Of a DNA stretch of 64,000 bases, positions 27,152 through 36,186 are shown in pieces. A model generated the notes under the pieces. That model searched no databases. It saw only the letters and a list, made by a program, of their open reading frames with translations, and was not told the DNA's origin. Location: NCBI GenBank assembly GCA_009377605.1, contig WHTT01000018.1:1-64000 (forward strand), in the 5' to 3' direction. Both the position numbers and the translations under genes were made by a program. Origin of the DNA: Luteitalea sp. (lineage in GTDB: Bacteria > Acidobacteriota > Vicinamibacteria > Vicinamibacterales > Vicinamibacteraceae). Numbering within the stretch: position 1 is the stretch's first letter; each line of letters starts with the position of its first letter.

Positions 27152-28510
27152 TTATTCCAGATCTGCGGGGGGGACGGCGTCGATCCATTCCCTGTAACTG
27201 CCGTTGTAACGAACCTCGCGCTGGCGGGCCACGGCGCGAGCCAACAACTCACTGGCTTTGCTGGGCGCAAGCGGGGCCACCGTCTCGAGGTGCGCGGCGA
27301 CCGCCTGCGCTGCCGTTGCACCCCGCATCTCGGCCACCTGCGTGAGCTCCGCGATATCGTGTGCGTCGGACTCATTGGTCCCCAGATAGTGCTCGACCAG
27401 ATACTGTGCCACCTGCTTGCCGTGGTCCTGCGATGCCTTGATGTTGCCTCGCCCAGTGACGACATTGCCAATACCAAACACCCCTGGAACTGACCGGTAC
27501 CGACCGGTGTCCCAGTCGGCATAGTCGTAGTAGCTGCCTTTCGTCACAACACCGGGGATCGCCTCCGGGATGCTGCCAATCGAGCTGACGATGAGCTCGG
27601 ACCGCAGCTCGAACGTCTGATCCGGCAACGCCACCACGCGGTTGCCGTCCAGCCGCGTCTCACACAGGCGCAAACCGGCGACCCGGCCGCCCTCGACCAT
27701 GAGCGATTGCGGCAAGGCGAGCGGACGCACGCGAAAGAGGTATTTGTCCTGCGCCTTCTGGAGGATTCGGCGTCGGACGGCTCCAACCTTCTCCAGTTGT
27801 TCCGGCGTCGCCTTTGGCGGCGCCGGCGTCAGCGGCATGTCCTCGACGCGACGGCGGTAGACCAGCCAGCCATCTTCGACGCCGAGCGATCGGGGATCCA
27901 CGCCGTGCTCCTGACATACGGCAGGGATGCCATGGTGCTCGAGATCGTACATCGACGCGTCGATCCCGCGATCGCGCAGGGCGCGGCCATAGAGCTCGAG
28001 CTGAATGATCTTGATGACGTCGATCGACGCGAGCCCTCCGCCTACGCAGATTGTCCCAGGCGCGACATGGTATCGGGGCCCTTCGTACCGCGCCTCGTTC
28101 ATGTGATTGAACCAGTACACGAATGGATTTTGATAGACGAGGCCACGATCGACGTACTGCTCCGCTTCAGGCACGTCGAGAGGTCGATCCCGCCACGCGC
28201 CGTTCCCGAGTAACACTGCGCTCCAGCCCCACGAGACCACATCGAGGAAATCGATGTCGGTGCCAAGCCGGGTGCAGGGGACGAAGAGCACGCCGGGGCG
28301 CTCCAGCCTGCTGTCGATCTTGCGGTACTCCATGCGGCGCTGGGCGCGGTGCCACCGCGGAAGGCCGTCCTCGATCTTGCCGTACGGCCGCGCATTCTGC
28401 TCGTAGACGACCACGCTGACGCCGCGCTCCGAAAGGTGCTCCGCGGCCACGGATCCCGAGCAGGCGCCGCCAAACACCGCCACGACATGGGTAGGACGAT
28501 CCAGCGTCAT
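27152..28510 (-). CDS. FAD/NAD(P)-dependent oxidoreductase, ferredoxin-NADP reductase (FprA)-like
   Basis: A 452-residue flavoprotein. The N-terminal dinucleotide fold is VVAVFGGACSGSVAAEHL, then VVVYEQNARPYGKIEDGLPR and RRMEYRKID, resembling adrenodoxin-reductase/FprA proteins (RPYG..). A second nucleotide-binding segment is ICVGGGLASIDVIKI, and the C-terminal FAD contact is GVFGIGNVVTGRGNIKASQD. Such enzymes move electrons between NADPH and ferredoxin. The first glycine motif is GGACSG rather than GxGxxG, a mild deviation. No ferredoxin gene adjoins. An octamer repeat array begins 20 bases before its ATG. Assignment to the broad family is firm, exact reaction less so. Confidence 0.65.
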   Translation of the reverse strand: MTLDRPTHVVAVFGGACSGSVAAEHLSERGVSVVVYEQNARPYGKIEDGLPRWHRAQRRMEYRKIDSRLERPGVLFVPCTRLGTDIDFLDVVSWGWSAVLLGNGAWRDRPLDVPEAEQYVDRGLVYQNPFVYWFNHMNEARYEGPRYHVAPGTICVGGGLASIDVIKIIQLELYGRALRDRGIDASMYDLEHHGIPAVCQEHGVDPRSLGVEDGWLVYRRRVEDMPLTPAPPKATPEQLEKVGAVRRRILQKAQDKYLFRVRPLALPQSLMVEGGRVAGLRLCETRLDGNRVVALPDQTFELRSELIVSSIGSIPEAIPGVVTKGSYYDYADWDTGRYRSVPGVFGIGNVVTGRGNIKASQDHGKQVAQYLVEHYLGTNESDAHDIAELTQVAEMRGATAAQAVAAHLETVAPLAPSKASELLARAVARQREVRYNGSYREWIDAVPPADLE

Positions 28511-28530
28511 ACACCCCTCAGATCAGCGCA

Positions 28531-28602
28531 GGTGACACGGTGACACGGTGACACGGTGACAAGGTGACAAGGTGACGGGGTGACGGGGTGACAAGGTGAT
28601 AA
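28531..28602. repeat. Octamer array GGTGACNN, nine units
   Basis: Nine phased 8-bp units: GGTGACAC x3, GGTGACAA x2, GGTGACGG x2, GGTGACAA, GGTGATAA. It is the left arm of an inverted pair with 28694-28725, spacer about 91 bases, in the gap between the MATE and flavoprotein genes (both minus strand). Confidence 0.9.
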
Positions 28603-28693
28603 GCAAGCTCGGACGCAGAACGTGCGCCAGCGCATTGGACCGACCCGCCACGCTTCTCGACCTGGACCTCCAGCATCCGACCACCCCCTCGCC

Positions 28694-28725
28694 TTGTCAC
28701 CCTATCACTCTGTCACCTTGTCACC
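28694..28725. repeat. Inverted partner octamer array
   Basis: Units TTGTCACC, CTATCACT, CTGTCACC, TTGTCACC are reverse complements of GGTGACAA-type units and end close to the MATE gene stop (28731). Pairs with 28531-28602 to give a long imperfect hairpin. Confidence 0.85.
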
Positions 28726-28730
28726 CCTGC

Positions 28731-30143
28731 TCACGGCGTCGCCGGCGAGATATCGACAGCAATGTGCCGCCACTTGCCCTGCCGAAACCGAACCACCGAG
28801 AGAAGGCAGCGGGTGATGTGACCGAGCACGATAGCGGTCCAAATATCCACCGGCTCCAGCCCCCTGAGGACATCGAGCGTCGCGCAGAGGCCGAGCGGAA
28901 TGACGATCTGTGACACGAGCGAGATGTAAAAGGGGCTCCGCGTATCGCCACTCCCTTGGAGGCCGCCCGTGTAGACGAGCGCCACGGTGACGAAGAGTCC
29001 CGAGATGGCGAGGAACCGCAGGAGCTGCACGCCGAGCGACATGACCGCGGCCCCTTGCATGCCAAAGATCCCGAGCAGCGCGTGCGGTACCACCACGAAG
29101 GTGCTGCCCACCAGCACGGCGACACCGAGCCCGAGGCGCGCAGCCACACTCGCCGCAGCGGTGGCGCGCTCCGGGCGTCCGGCGCCGAGGTTCTGACCGA
29201 CGACGGCCGCCGTCGCCCCCATCAGGCCCACCGATGTCCAGGTGATGAACGCAAAGAGCTGGCCGTAGCCGATCGTATACGCCGCTTGTGCTTCGGCGCT
29301 GTGAGCGAGCGACCCAATGTAATGCAGCAGCAGCACGCCGCCTACGTTCATCGCGATGCCCTGAAAACCGGTCGGGAGACCGAACCGAAAGAGCGACCGT
29401 ATGATCTCGAAGTCGGGCCGCCACTGCATCTGCCACGTGAAGTGCACCGGCAACCGCCCGGAGAAGAGCAGCCAGAGGGACAGTGCGCCAACGATACCCG
29501 CGGCGAGTACGGTGCCCAACGCCGCGCCCTTCGTGCCCATCGCCGGAATGGGCCCGAGACCCGCGATCAAGATGACGTTCAGGACCACGTTCAGCGCGGT
29601 CATCAGGATGCCGAGCCGCAGGGGCGTCCGCGCGTCGCCCGCAGGGCGGAGCGCCCCTCCCATCATGAAGAAGACCACCAGGCCGATGCTCAAGCCGAGC
29701 ATGATGCGCAGATAAGGCAGTGCCTCGCGCTGGACGTCGGGCGTGGCGTTGACGAAGGAGAGCAACCACGGCGAGGCGACGTAGCCGATCGGCGCCAGGA
29801 TGCCGAAGACGAGCAGGAGCGAGGTCAGCAGCGCCTGGTAGACGACCCGGTCCACTTTCTCCGCATCGCCGGCGCCGGCAAAGCGCGCCACGAGCACGGC
29901 CATGCCCGACATGAGCGAGCTCACGAACACGATCACCACGAGAAAGATTTGCCAGCTCACGCCCACGGCCGCATTGCCGGTATAGCCGACGAAATGCCCA
30001 ATCATCGCGTGGTCGACCAAGCCCTGGAGCCCCCCGATGACGTTTTGGAGCATGCTGGGCCAGGCCAGATGCCAGACGGCGCGCGCGAGCGACCCTTCCA
30101 CGATCCTGCGGTCGAAACGTCGTGACGGGGCGGAATCGGCCAT
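28731..30143 (-). CDS. MATE-family efflux transporter
   Basis: A 470-residue multidrug and toxic compound extrusion protein with 12 hydrophobic helices in two MatE halves (SLARAVWHLAWPSMLQNVIG, VDHAMIGHFVGYTGNAAVGV, LFRFGLPTGFQGIAMNVGG). Antiports cations (Na+ or H+) for drugs or metabolites; substrate unknown. ATG 30143 begins MADSAPSRR; the frame continues to a TTG at 30206 but that upstream part is Pro/Arg-rich and unlike the family. The 3' end adjoins an octamer array. A second, distinct MATE gene lies at 42016. Confidence 0.88.
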   Translation of the reverse strand: MADSAPSRRFDRRIVEGSLARAVWHLAWPSMLQNVIGGLQGLVDHAMIGHFVGYTGNAAVGVSWQIFLVVIVFVSSLMSGMAVLVARFAGAGDAEKVDRVVYQALLTSLLLVFGILAPIGYVASPWLLSFVNATPDVQREALPYLRIMLGLSIGLVVFFMMGGALRPAGDARTPLRLGILMTALNVVLNVILIAGLGPIPAMGTKGAALGTVLAAGIVGALSLWLLFSGRLPVHFTWQMQWRPDFEIIRSLFRFGLPTGFQGIAMNVGGVLLLHYIGSLAHSAEAQAAYTIGYGQLFAFITWTSVGLMGATAAVVGQNLGAGRPERATAAASVAARLGLGVAVLVGSTFVVVPHALLGIFGMQGAAVMSLGVQLLRFLAISGLFVTVALVYTGGLQGSGDTRSPFYISLVSQIVIPLGLCATLDVLRGLEPVDIWTAIVLGHITRCLLSVVRFRQGKWRHIAVDISPATP

Positions 30144-30199
30144 ACCAGCCAATCTTAATTCGGGGCGAGGCGGGGGCCGGACCACGATACCCACGAAAG

Positions 30200-30231
30200 T
30201 TGACAAAGGGAGATAGTCCCCGTTGTAGACT
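30200..30231 (+). promoter_or_regulatory. Candidate sigma-70 promoter for the DUF349 gene
   Basis: Consensus TTGACA at 30200-30205 is followed by TGTAGA (18-base spacer) or TAGACT (20-base spacer). It lies about 95 bases before the DUF349 start, in the gap divergent from the MATE gene. The spacer contains a degraded GGGAGATAGTCCCC dyad. Confidence 0.45.
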
Positions 30232-30324
30232 ACACGCTCGCCGCCTGCACCGAAACCGTGCCGGACGGAGTAGCCTCCGTGGGCCGCGCGGCGAGCTTGT
30301 CACGACTGCTCGGAGTAGAGAGTG

Positions 30325-33300
30325 ATGTCGCTACTCGATCGGTTCCGTCAACCGCGATGGAAGCATCCCGATCGCGCGGTCCGTGCCAGCGCCGTCGAAG
30401 AGCTCGGCGATGAGGAGCAGGACGTGCTCCGGGCCATTGCCCGCGAGGACGAAGACGCCGCCATTCGGCGTCGCGCAACCGCCAGACTCGACGACCCCGC
30501 CCTGCTGGCCGAGATCGCGCGGACGGACACGAGCCAGGAGGTTCGGGACGAGGCGCGTGCGCTCCTGCTCGACCTCGCGCTGGACGAGCAAGATCCGGCG
30601 CGCGCCGAAGCGGCGCTGGCGGCCATCGACGACGAGCGGGATCTCGCCATCCTCGTGAAACAGGCCACATCCGAAGCCCTGGGTCTGTCGGCGGTCGGCC
30701 GCCTGAGCTCGGAACGGATTCTGGCATCGACAGCGCGGCACGCCGCGCACCGCGCCGTGCGGCTCGCGGCGCTCGAGCGGGTTCAGGATTCCGGCGAGCG
30801 GCTTGCCGTCGCCACCAAGAGCGAGCACAAAGACGTCGCGCTCGCCGCGCTGATGGGCGTCACGGATCCCGAGCAACTCGAGCAGGTGGCGGCACGCGCG
30901 CGCAACAAGCTTGTCGCCCGGCGGGCCCGCGCGCTGCTCCGCGCTCAGGCGCCAACCCCTAACGCCGAGCTGCCCGAAGAACCGATGCCAGACGCCGACG
31001 AGATTTGCGCGCGCCTCGAAGGCGCCTCCGCCGCCACCGATCCCCGTCTGGTCGCCTATCGCCTCGATGAGGCGGAGGCCCTCTGGGCGGAGCAAGATGA
31101 CGCCGTACGTCAGGCCCCTGAGCCAGCCGCTCGCTTCGAGGCCGCCCGTCAGAGTGCCCGTCGTCACCTCGAAGTCTTGGAATCCGAACGGCGCGCTCGG
31201 GAGGAGGCTCGGTCGAGGCACGAGGCCGTCCTGATACCGCTATGCGAACGCATCGAAGGCGTGGAAGGGGAGGACATCCCCGAGGCGCTCGCCGCAGCGG
31301 CCGAGGCGTGGTCGGCACAGGACCACACGACGGTCGACCCGGAGCTGACGGGACGATTCGAGCGAGCGGTGCAGAGCGCCGAAGCACGGCACCGGCGCTG
31401 GCGCGACGAGCGCGAGCGGGTGATCGCGCTCGAAGCGCTCGCGACCAAGGCGGAAGCAACCGTCGAGCTCCCAGACCTGGCCGATGCCCACGCGCAATGG
31501 GCCGACGTGCTCAAGGGGTGGACCGCGCTGGGCCGCCCCGTGACAGGCGGCCCCGTCACAGGCGGCCCCATCACAGCTGGCCCCGTCACAGCTGGCCCCG
31601 TCACGGACGCTGCTTCCCCCGATGCATCCACCGACGAGACGCTGGTCGCGGAATCGGGCACAGGAGCCTTCTTGGGGGCCTCCTTGGGGGCCTCCTTGGT
31701 CGCGCGGTTCCGTGCGGCGGAAGGGCGCTTGGCGGCACGCGCGGCGGAGGCCCGCGAAGCGCAGGCCCGGGAACGCCGCCAACGCCTCGAGCAACTATCG
31801 GCGCTCTGTTCGCGGCTCGAGGCCCTCGTCGAGCGCCATGACCTCACGCTCAAGGACGCGGACCAGGCGTGGCGCGACGCCCGCACGGCCGCCGACGACA
31901 TCGGGAACCTCCCGAGCCGCCAAGATCATCTCCACATGGCGGGCCGGCTGCGCGCCGTCCAGACCACGCTCTTTGCCAAATTGCAAGAGATCCGCGAAGT
32001 GGACGACTGGAAGCGCTGGGCAAACGCCGGGGTCCAGGAGGAGATCTGCCAACAAGTCGAAGCGCTCCGGGAGGTCGAGGACGTCCTGGAGGTCGCGCCG
32101 AAGCTGCGCGACCTGCGCCAGCAATGGAAGCAGGTGAGCAGCGGGCCGCGCGGCGAAGAGGGTAGTGTGCTGTGGCAGCGCTTCCGCACCGCCGTGGACC
32201 AAGCACAAGTGCGCTGCGACGCGTACTTCGCGCAGCGCGCGGTCGAAGAGGCGGACCGCGTTCATCAAAAGCAGACGCTCTGCGAGCGGGCCGAGGCGCT
32301 CACCGACTCAACCGACTGGCTCCGTACCGCCGAAGAGCTCAAGCAGCTGCAGCTGCAGTGGCAGTCCATTGGCTCGCTCAGAGGCGAGCAGGCGCGCGAG
32401 CTCGCTGCGCGGTTCCGCTCTGCCTGCGATCGGTTCTTCACACGGCGTAAAGAGGATCTGACGCAACGGAAGGCCCTCTGGAGCGCCAATCAAGCCAAGA
32501 AGGAAGCGCTGATCCAGCAGGCAGAAGCGATCGCCGACACGACCGACTGGGCCAAAGGGCTCGAAACGCTCAAGCGCCTTCAGATCGAATGGAAAGCAGT
32601 CGGCCCGGTGAAGCGACAGAAGTCCGAGGCGCTGTGGAAGCGATTCCGCACAGTCTGCGATCGCTTTTTCGATCGCTACAAGAACCGGCATCAGATCGAG
32701 ATCGAGGCGGCCAAGGACGCGCGGGAGCAACTGATCAGCGAGCTCGAAGCGCTCCTGCCAGCGCCCGCAGCGGAGCCGTCCGCGGTGCACGACGCCACAC
32801 CGGCGCCGCACGAAGGCGAGGTGCTCACCGCGAACGACCCTACCGCGAACGACCCCACCGCAAACGACACAGGGTCGCCCCAGGCGAGTGAAGCCGCTCG
32901 GCCCGATGCAGGCGGAGCCGATCCCGAAGGGCCTCCGCCCGTAGACGTACGAGAGCGCGTCGAGAGCATCTGGCGGCGATGGCGCACGGCGCCGCTCGTT
33001 CCGAGCGGGCTCCATGCGGTGCTGGAGGACCGCTTTGCGGTGCCTTATGGCCGGCTCATCGACCTCCATCCGGCGATGTTCCGCCATACATCGCTCGACC
33101 CGAATGAGAATCTACGACAGATGGGAGAGCTGTGCGGGCAGGTGGAGGGCCTGCTGAGTCAGTTGGGCATGCAATCGCTGGAGAACCGACCGACGGTGGC
33201 GCTGGCGTCGCTGCTCAAGGAAGCGCTCGCCTCCAACACCATTGCCGGCCGCGTGGATGACCAGGCGCGCCGGCGCACCGCGCTGGACACGGTGCGCGCG

Positions 33301-33582
33301 TCGCAGGCGATGTGGCGGACACTCGGACCCGCGCCAGGCGAGCAAGGCCGGCTCTTGACCGCACGGTTCAATCGCGCCTGTCGGCGCTTCTTCGATCAGC
33401 AGGGTGGCGGCTCACGCAAAAAAGTATCGAGCCCGTCACGCCCGCAGGGGAATGGCCGCAACAAATCGGCCGCTGCGACGGGCGGGCCGCCGCCCCGTCG
33501 AGAGGCGGCCACCGACTTCGCCGCTTCGATGGAGCCGCCACCACCGAGCGCGGAGCGGAAACAAAGCTCCAGCGACAGGTAG
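30325..33582 (+). CDS. Very long DUF349 protein with N-terminal HEAT-like repeats
   Basis: A 1085-residue acidic/basic helical protein. Residues about 15-215 are HEAT/armadillo-like helical repeats (VRDEARALLLDLALDE, RAVRLAALERVQDSG). From about residue 480 to 820 are several DUF349 units recognised by WxxFRxxxDxFFxRR-like signatures (LWQRFRTAVDQAQVRCDAYF, LAARFRSACDRFFTRRKEDL, LWKRFRTVCDRFFDRYKNRH), with two further degenerate units near the C-terminus (RFNRACRRFFDQQ). DUF349 function is unknown. Two low-complexity spacers are built from 15-bp in-frame repeats (31536-31606 and about 32827-32872). ATG 30325 follows GGAG; a GTG one codon earlier is possible. Confidence 0.8.
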   Translation: MSLLDRFRQPRWKHPDRAVRASAVEELGDEEQDVLRAIAREDEDAAIRRRATARLDDPALLAEIARTDTSQEVRDEARALLLDLALDEQDPARAEAALAAIDDERDLAILVKQATSEALGLSAVGRLSSERILASTARHAAHRAVRLAALERVQDSGERLAVATKSEHKDVALAALMGVTDPEQLEQVAARARNKLVARRARALLRAQAPTPNAELPEEPMPDADEICARLEGASAATDPRLVAYRLDEAEALWAEQDDAVRQAPEPAARFEAARQSARRHLEVLESERRAREEARSRHEAVLIPLCERIEGVEGEDIPEALAAAAEAWSAQDHTTVDPELTGRFERAVQSAEARHRRWRDERERVIALEALATKAEATVELPDLADAHAQWADVLKGWTALGRPVTGGPVTGGPITAGPVTAGPVTDAASPDASTDETLVAESGTGAFLGASLGASLVARFRAAEGRLAARAAEAREAQARERRQRLEQLSALCSRLEALVERHDLTLKDADQAWRDARTAADDIGNLPSRQDHLHMAGRLRAVQTTLFAKLQEIREVDDWKRWANAGVQEEICQQVEALREVEDVLEVAPKLRDLRQQWKQVSSGPRGEEGSVLWQRFRTAVDQAQVRCDAYFAQRAVEEADRVHQKQTLCERAEALTDSTDWLRTAEELKQLQLQWQSIGSLRGEQARELAARFRSACDRFFTRRKEDLTQRKALWSANQAKKEALIQQAEAIADTTDWAKGLETLKRLQIEWKAVGPVKRQKSEALWKRFRTVCDRFFDRYKNRHQIEIEAAKDAREQLISELEALLPAPAAEPSAVHDATPAPHEGEVLTANDPTANDPTANDTGSPQASEAARPDAGGADPEGPPPVDVRERVESIWRRWRTAPLVPSGLHAVLEDRFAVPYGRLIDLHPAMFRHTSLDPNENLRQMGELCGQVEGLLSQLGMQSLENRPTVALASLLKEALASNTIAGRVDDQARRRTALDTVRASQAMWRTLGPAPGEQGRLLTARFNRACRRFFDQQGGGSRKKVSSPSRPQGNGRNKSAAATGGPPPRREAATDFAASMEPPPPSAERKQSSSDR
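31536..31606 (+). repeat. 15-bp in-frame tandem repeat in DUF349 gene
   Basis: Units CCCCGTGACAGGCGG, CCCCGTCACAGGCGG, CCCCATCACAGCTGG, CCCCGTCACAGCTGG and a partial fifth encode a (P-V-T-G/A-G) spacer. Fifteen bases keeps the frame, so copy number can vary without breaking the gene. Confidence 0.85.
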
Positions 33583-33589
33583 AAACGGA

Positions 33590-35530
33590 TTAGCGGCCTT
33601 CTTCGAGATAGGTATACCCGCGGAGGCCTTCCTCGTAGAAGTTCAGCAGGCGGCCGGACTCTTCGTAATCGAGCTTGCCGTCGCGCACGGCGGTCTCGAC
33701 GTCGGTGCGTAACTTTCCGAGCAGCGCGTCCGCATTGAACTCGACGTAGTCGAGCACCTCGCGCACGGTATCTCCCTTGATCACATCGTCCAGCACGACC
33801 TCGTCATTGCCGTTGAGGCTGACGTGCACGGCGTTCGTGTCACCCAGGAGGTTGTGAAGGTCGCCCAGAATTTCCTGGTAGGCCCCGACCAGGAAGACAC
33901 CAAGATAGTAGGGCTCGCCGTTGAAGCCGTGCAACGGGAGCGTCCGCTTGACGTCCCGGCGATCGATGAACTGATCGATCTTGCCGTCGGAGTCGCACGT
34001 AATGTCCCCAATCACGCCACGCTTTCTGGGACGCTCATCGAGCCGGTGGATCGGCATGATCGGGAAGAGCTGCTTGATTGCCCAGCTATCCGGGATCGAC
34101 TGGAACAGCGAGAAGTTGCCGAAGTAGGTATCCGACAGGTAGTCATCCAACCCCTGCAGATCTTCCGGCACGTCGTCCATCTGCTGGACGAGCTTTTGCA
34201 GCTTGACACAGATCGCCCAGTACAGATTTTCAGCCATGCAGCGCTGATCGAGCGATAGATAGCCGCCGGCAAAGAGGTTCAAGGCCATATCGAGCGCCTG
34301 CTGCGCGTCGTGGTAGCTCTCGAGCGCATTGCGCGCCGTGACGTTGTGGTAGGCCTCGATGAGATCGACGAGCGGCTGCTCCATGTCATCGGTCGGCTCG
34401 GTCGGAATGCGCTCCTCACCGAAGCCGGATACGCCGAGCACGTTGAAGACGAGCACGCTGTGGTACGCCACCACCGCCCGCCCACTCTCAGAAACAATGG
34501 TGGGGTGGGGCACCTCCGCCTCATCGCACACGGTCTGGACGTGGTAGACGACGTCGTTTGCGTACTCCTCGAGGGTGTAGTTGGTGCTCGACTCGAAGTT
34601 CGTCTGCGAGCCGTCGTAATCAACGCCGAGCCCGCCGCCGACGTCGAGGTACTCGAGGCCGGCGCCCGCCTTGGCCAGCTCGGCGTAGATGCGCGCCGCT
34701 TCGACCAGCGCCCCCTTGATGATCCGAATATTCGGGATCTGGCTGCCGAGGTGAAAATGGAGCAGCTTGAAACAGTCGGCCATGCCGCGCGCCTTCAGCT
34801 CCTCCAACCCACGGAGCATCTCGGCAACCGTGAGGCCGAACTTCGATCGGTACCCGGCCGATGAGTGCCAGCGGCCACTCCCTCGCGACGCCAGCTTTAC
34901 GCGCATGCCAATCGTCGGCCGCACGCCGACGCGTGCCGAGTACTCGAGAATCAGGCCGAGCTCCGTGTACTTCTCTACGATGGGAATCACGCGGCGCCCT
35001 ATCTTCTGCGCCAACATCGCCATCTCGATGAACTCGGCATCCTTGAAGCCGTTGCAGACGATGGGCGTGTCGTTCGACGCCAGCGCAGCCACCGCCAACA
35101 GCTCCGGCTTGGAGCCCGCCTCCAGGCCAAATTGGTAGGGGCGGCCGAACTCCAGCACCTCTTCGACGACCTGCCGCTGCTGGTTCACCTTGATGGGATA
35201 CACGCACATGTAACGCCCGGTGTAGTTGTGTTGGGTGATGGCGTTTTGGAACGCCTCGTGAATCTCCTGGAGCCGATGGCGGAGAATGTCGCGAAATCGA
35301 ACGAGAATCGGCAAGTTGATGCCGCGCAGCTGGAGTCGATCGACGAGCTGTTTGAGATCGATCGCGCGCCGCGAGTCGCGCGTCGGGCAAACGAGGAGGT
35401 GCCCTTCCTCGCTGATGCGAAAGTACTCCTTGCCCCAGCGCTCCACCTCGTAGAGCTCCGTGGCTTCACTAATGTTCCAGGCGTCGGTCGCGCTCGTTCC
35501 GTGCACTGCTCGTGGGCTCGCAGCTCTCAT
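33590..35530 (-). CDS. speA: Biosynthetic arginine decarboxylase
   Basis: PLP-dependent arginine decarboxylase producing agmatine for polyamine synthesis; about 646 residues, standard for SpeA. N-terminal YEVERWGKEYFRISEEGHLL, PLP-Lys motif MCVYPIKVNQQRQVVEEV, HFHLGSQIPNIRIIKGALVE, the DVGGGLGVDYDGSQ loop, and C-terminal GVFLVGAYQEILGDLHNLLG with DTNAVHVS are present. ATG 35530 (MRAASPRA) is preferred; the open frame runs to 35599 but that extension is encoded by the GTGACGA heptamer array (giving SLVTRHSSL) and is unlikely to be protein. No Shine-Dalgarno is obvious. Followed 7 bases downstream by the convergent DUF349 stop. Confidence 0.92.
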   Translation of the reverse strand: MRAASPRAVHGTSATDAWNISEATELYEVERWGKEYFRISEEGHLLVCPTRDSRRAIDLKQLVDRLQLRGINLPILVRFRDILRHRLQEIHEAFQNAITQHNYTGRYMCVYPIKVNQQRQVVEEVLEFGRPYQFGLEAGSKPELLAVAALASNDTPIVCNGFKDAEFIEMAMLAQKIGRRVIPIVEKYTELGLILEYSARVGVRPTIGMRVKLASRGSGRWHSSAGYRSKFGLTVAEMLRGLEELKARGMADCFKLLHFHLGSQIPNIRIIKGALVEAARIYAELAKAGAGLEYLDVGGGLGVDYDGSQTNFESSTNYTLEEYANDVVYHVQTVCDEAEVPHPTIVSESGRAVVAYHSVLVFNVLGVSGFGEERIPTEPTDDMEQPLVDLIEAYHNVTARNALESYHDAQQALDMALNLFAGGYLSLDQRCMAENLYWAICVKLQKLVQQMDDVPEDLQGLDDYLSDTYFGNFSLFQSIPDSWAIKQLFPIMPIHRLDERPRKRGVIGDITCDSDGKIDQFIDRRDVKRTLPLHGFNGEPYYLGVFLVGAYQEILGDLHNLLGDTNAVHVSLNGNDEVVLDDVIKGDTVREVLDYVEFNADALLGKLRTDVETAVRDGKLDYEESGRLLNFYEEGLRGYTYLEEGR

Positions 35531-35550
35531 GGAAACATCATACAGAAAAA

Positions 35551-35578
35551 GTGACGAGTGACGAGTGACGAGTGACGA
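35551..35578. repeat. Heptamer array GTGACGA x4
   Basis: Four perfect head-to-tail 7-bp units immediately upstream of speA. Inverted partner at 35667-35699; spacer about 88 bases. Confidence 0.9.
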
Positions 35579-35666
35579 GCGGGCGCTTCGCAGCTCCATG
35601 GCTATCGTTGCGGCCGAAGCGAAGCGCCGATGCGATCTCCGTTAGCCCGAGCCCAAGGAGGCCCAC

Positions 35667-35699
35667 TCGTCACTCGTCACTCTTGTCGTCACTCGTCAC
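35667..35699. repeat. Inverted heptamer array TCGTCAC, four units
   Basis: Two TCGTCAC units (35667-35680), a 5-base break TCTTG, then two more (35686-35699). It is the inverted arm of 35551-35578 and contains the stop codon of the bactofilin gene (35696-35698). Confidence 0.88.
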
Positions 35700-36157
35700 T
35701 CTCTTCTCTCCCGCCGATACCGCGCCACGTGCGCAGCGGCCTCCATGTGGCGGCGGGTGACGAGGCGCGCACGGACGCTGGCGTTCTCGCTGAGTAGAAT
35801 GCGCTGGGCGGCTACCGCACCCACGACCGAGGCGGTGTCCCGGATGTCCACGATCTCGGTAGCGGTGACGCGGCCGGTCAACGCGCCGTGCACGGTCACG
35901 TCGCGAGCGAAGACCTTTGCGTGCACCTGCCCATCGTGAAGGATAGTCAGGCAGTGCTCAGGCAGGTCGATCTCACCGTCGAAACGGCCTTCAATGATGA
36001 GATCCTCCTCGGCCTTCAGCGTGCCCTTGATCAGAATCGTGCCAGGGATGCGGCAAACTGGAAGCCACGAGTTGCGGGTGTCCTCACGCTCTCGCGCAGA
36101 CTCGAGCGTACCGCCGACGCCATCGGGTGCCTTGAAAGAAACACTGGAGCTGCTCAT
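35696..36157 (-). CDS. Bactofilin (polymer-forming cytoskeletal protein)
   Basis: A 153-residue bactofilin/DUF583 protein: repeated beta-helix rungs such as GTILIKGTLKAEEDLIIEG, GEIDLPEHCLTILHDGQV, KVFARDVTVHGALTGRV, EIVDIRDTASVVGAV. Bactofilins self-assemble into filaments in the cytoplasm or at the membrane and help cell shape or envelope localisation. Disordered N- and C-terminal tails are typical. The Arg/Glu-rich last residues and stop codon come from the adjoining heptamer array. Same strand as speA but separated by paired repeats. Confidence 0.85.
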   Translation of the reverse strand: MSSSSVSFKAPDGVGGTLESAREREDTRNSWLPVCRIPGTILIKGTLKAEEDLIIEGRFDGEIDLPEHCLTILHDGQVHAKVFARDVTVHGALTGRVTATEIVDIRDTASVVGAVAAQRILLSENASVRARLVTRRHMEAAAHVARYRRERRE

Positions 36158-36186
36158 TCGGATTCAAGCCTCGCCCCTATCTTAAT

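Noticed and set aside
28531-28725. CRISPR-like appearance of tandem short repeats
   Set aside because: Units are 7-8 bp with no unique spacers and no cas genes.
28705-30303. 532-codon minus-strand frame overlapping the MATE gene
   Set aside because: Arg/Ala-rich out-of-frame reading of a clear transporter gene.
33590-35599. Longer speA starting at 35599
   Set aside because: The added 23 residues are read from the GTGACGA heptamer array; ATG 35530 gives the normal N-terminus.
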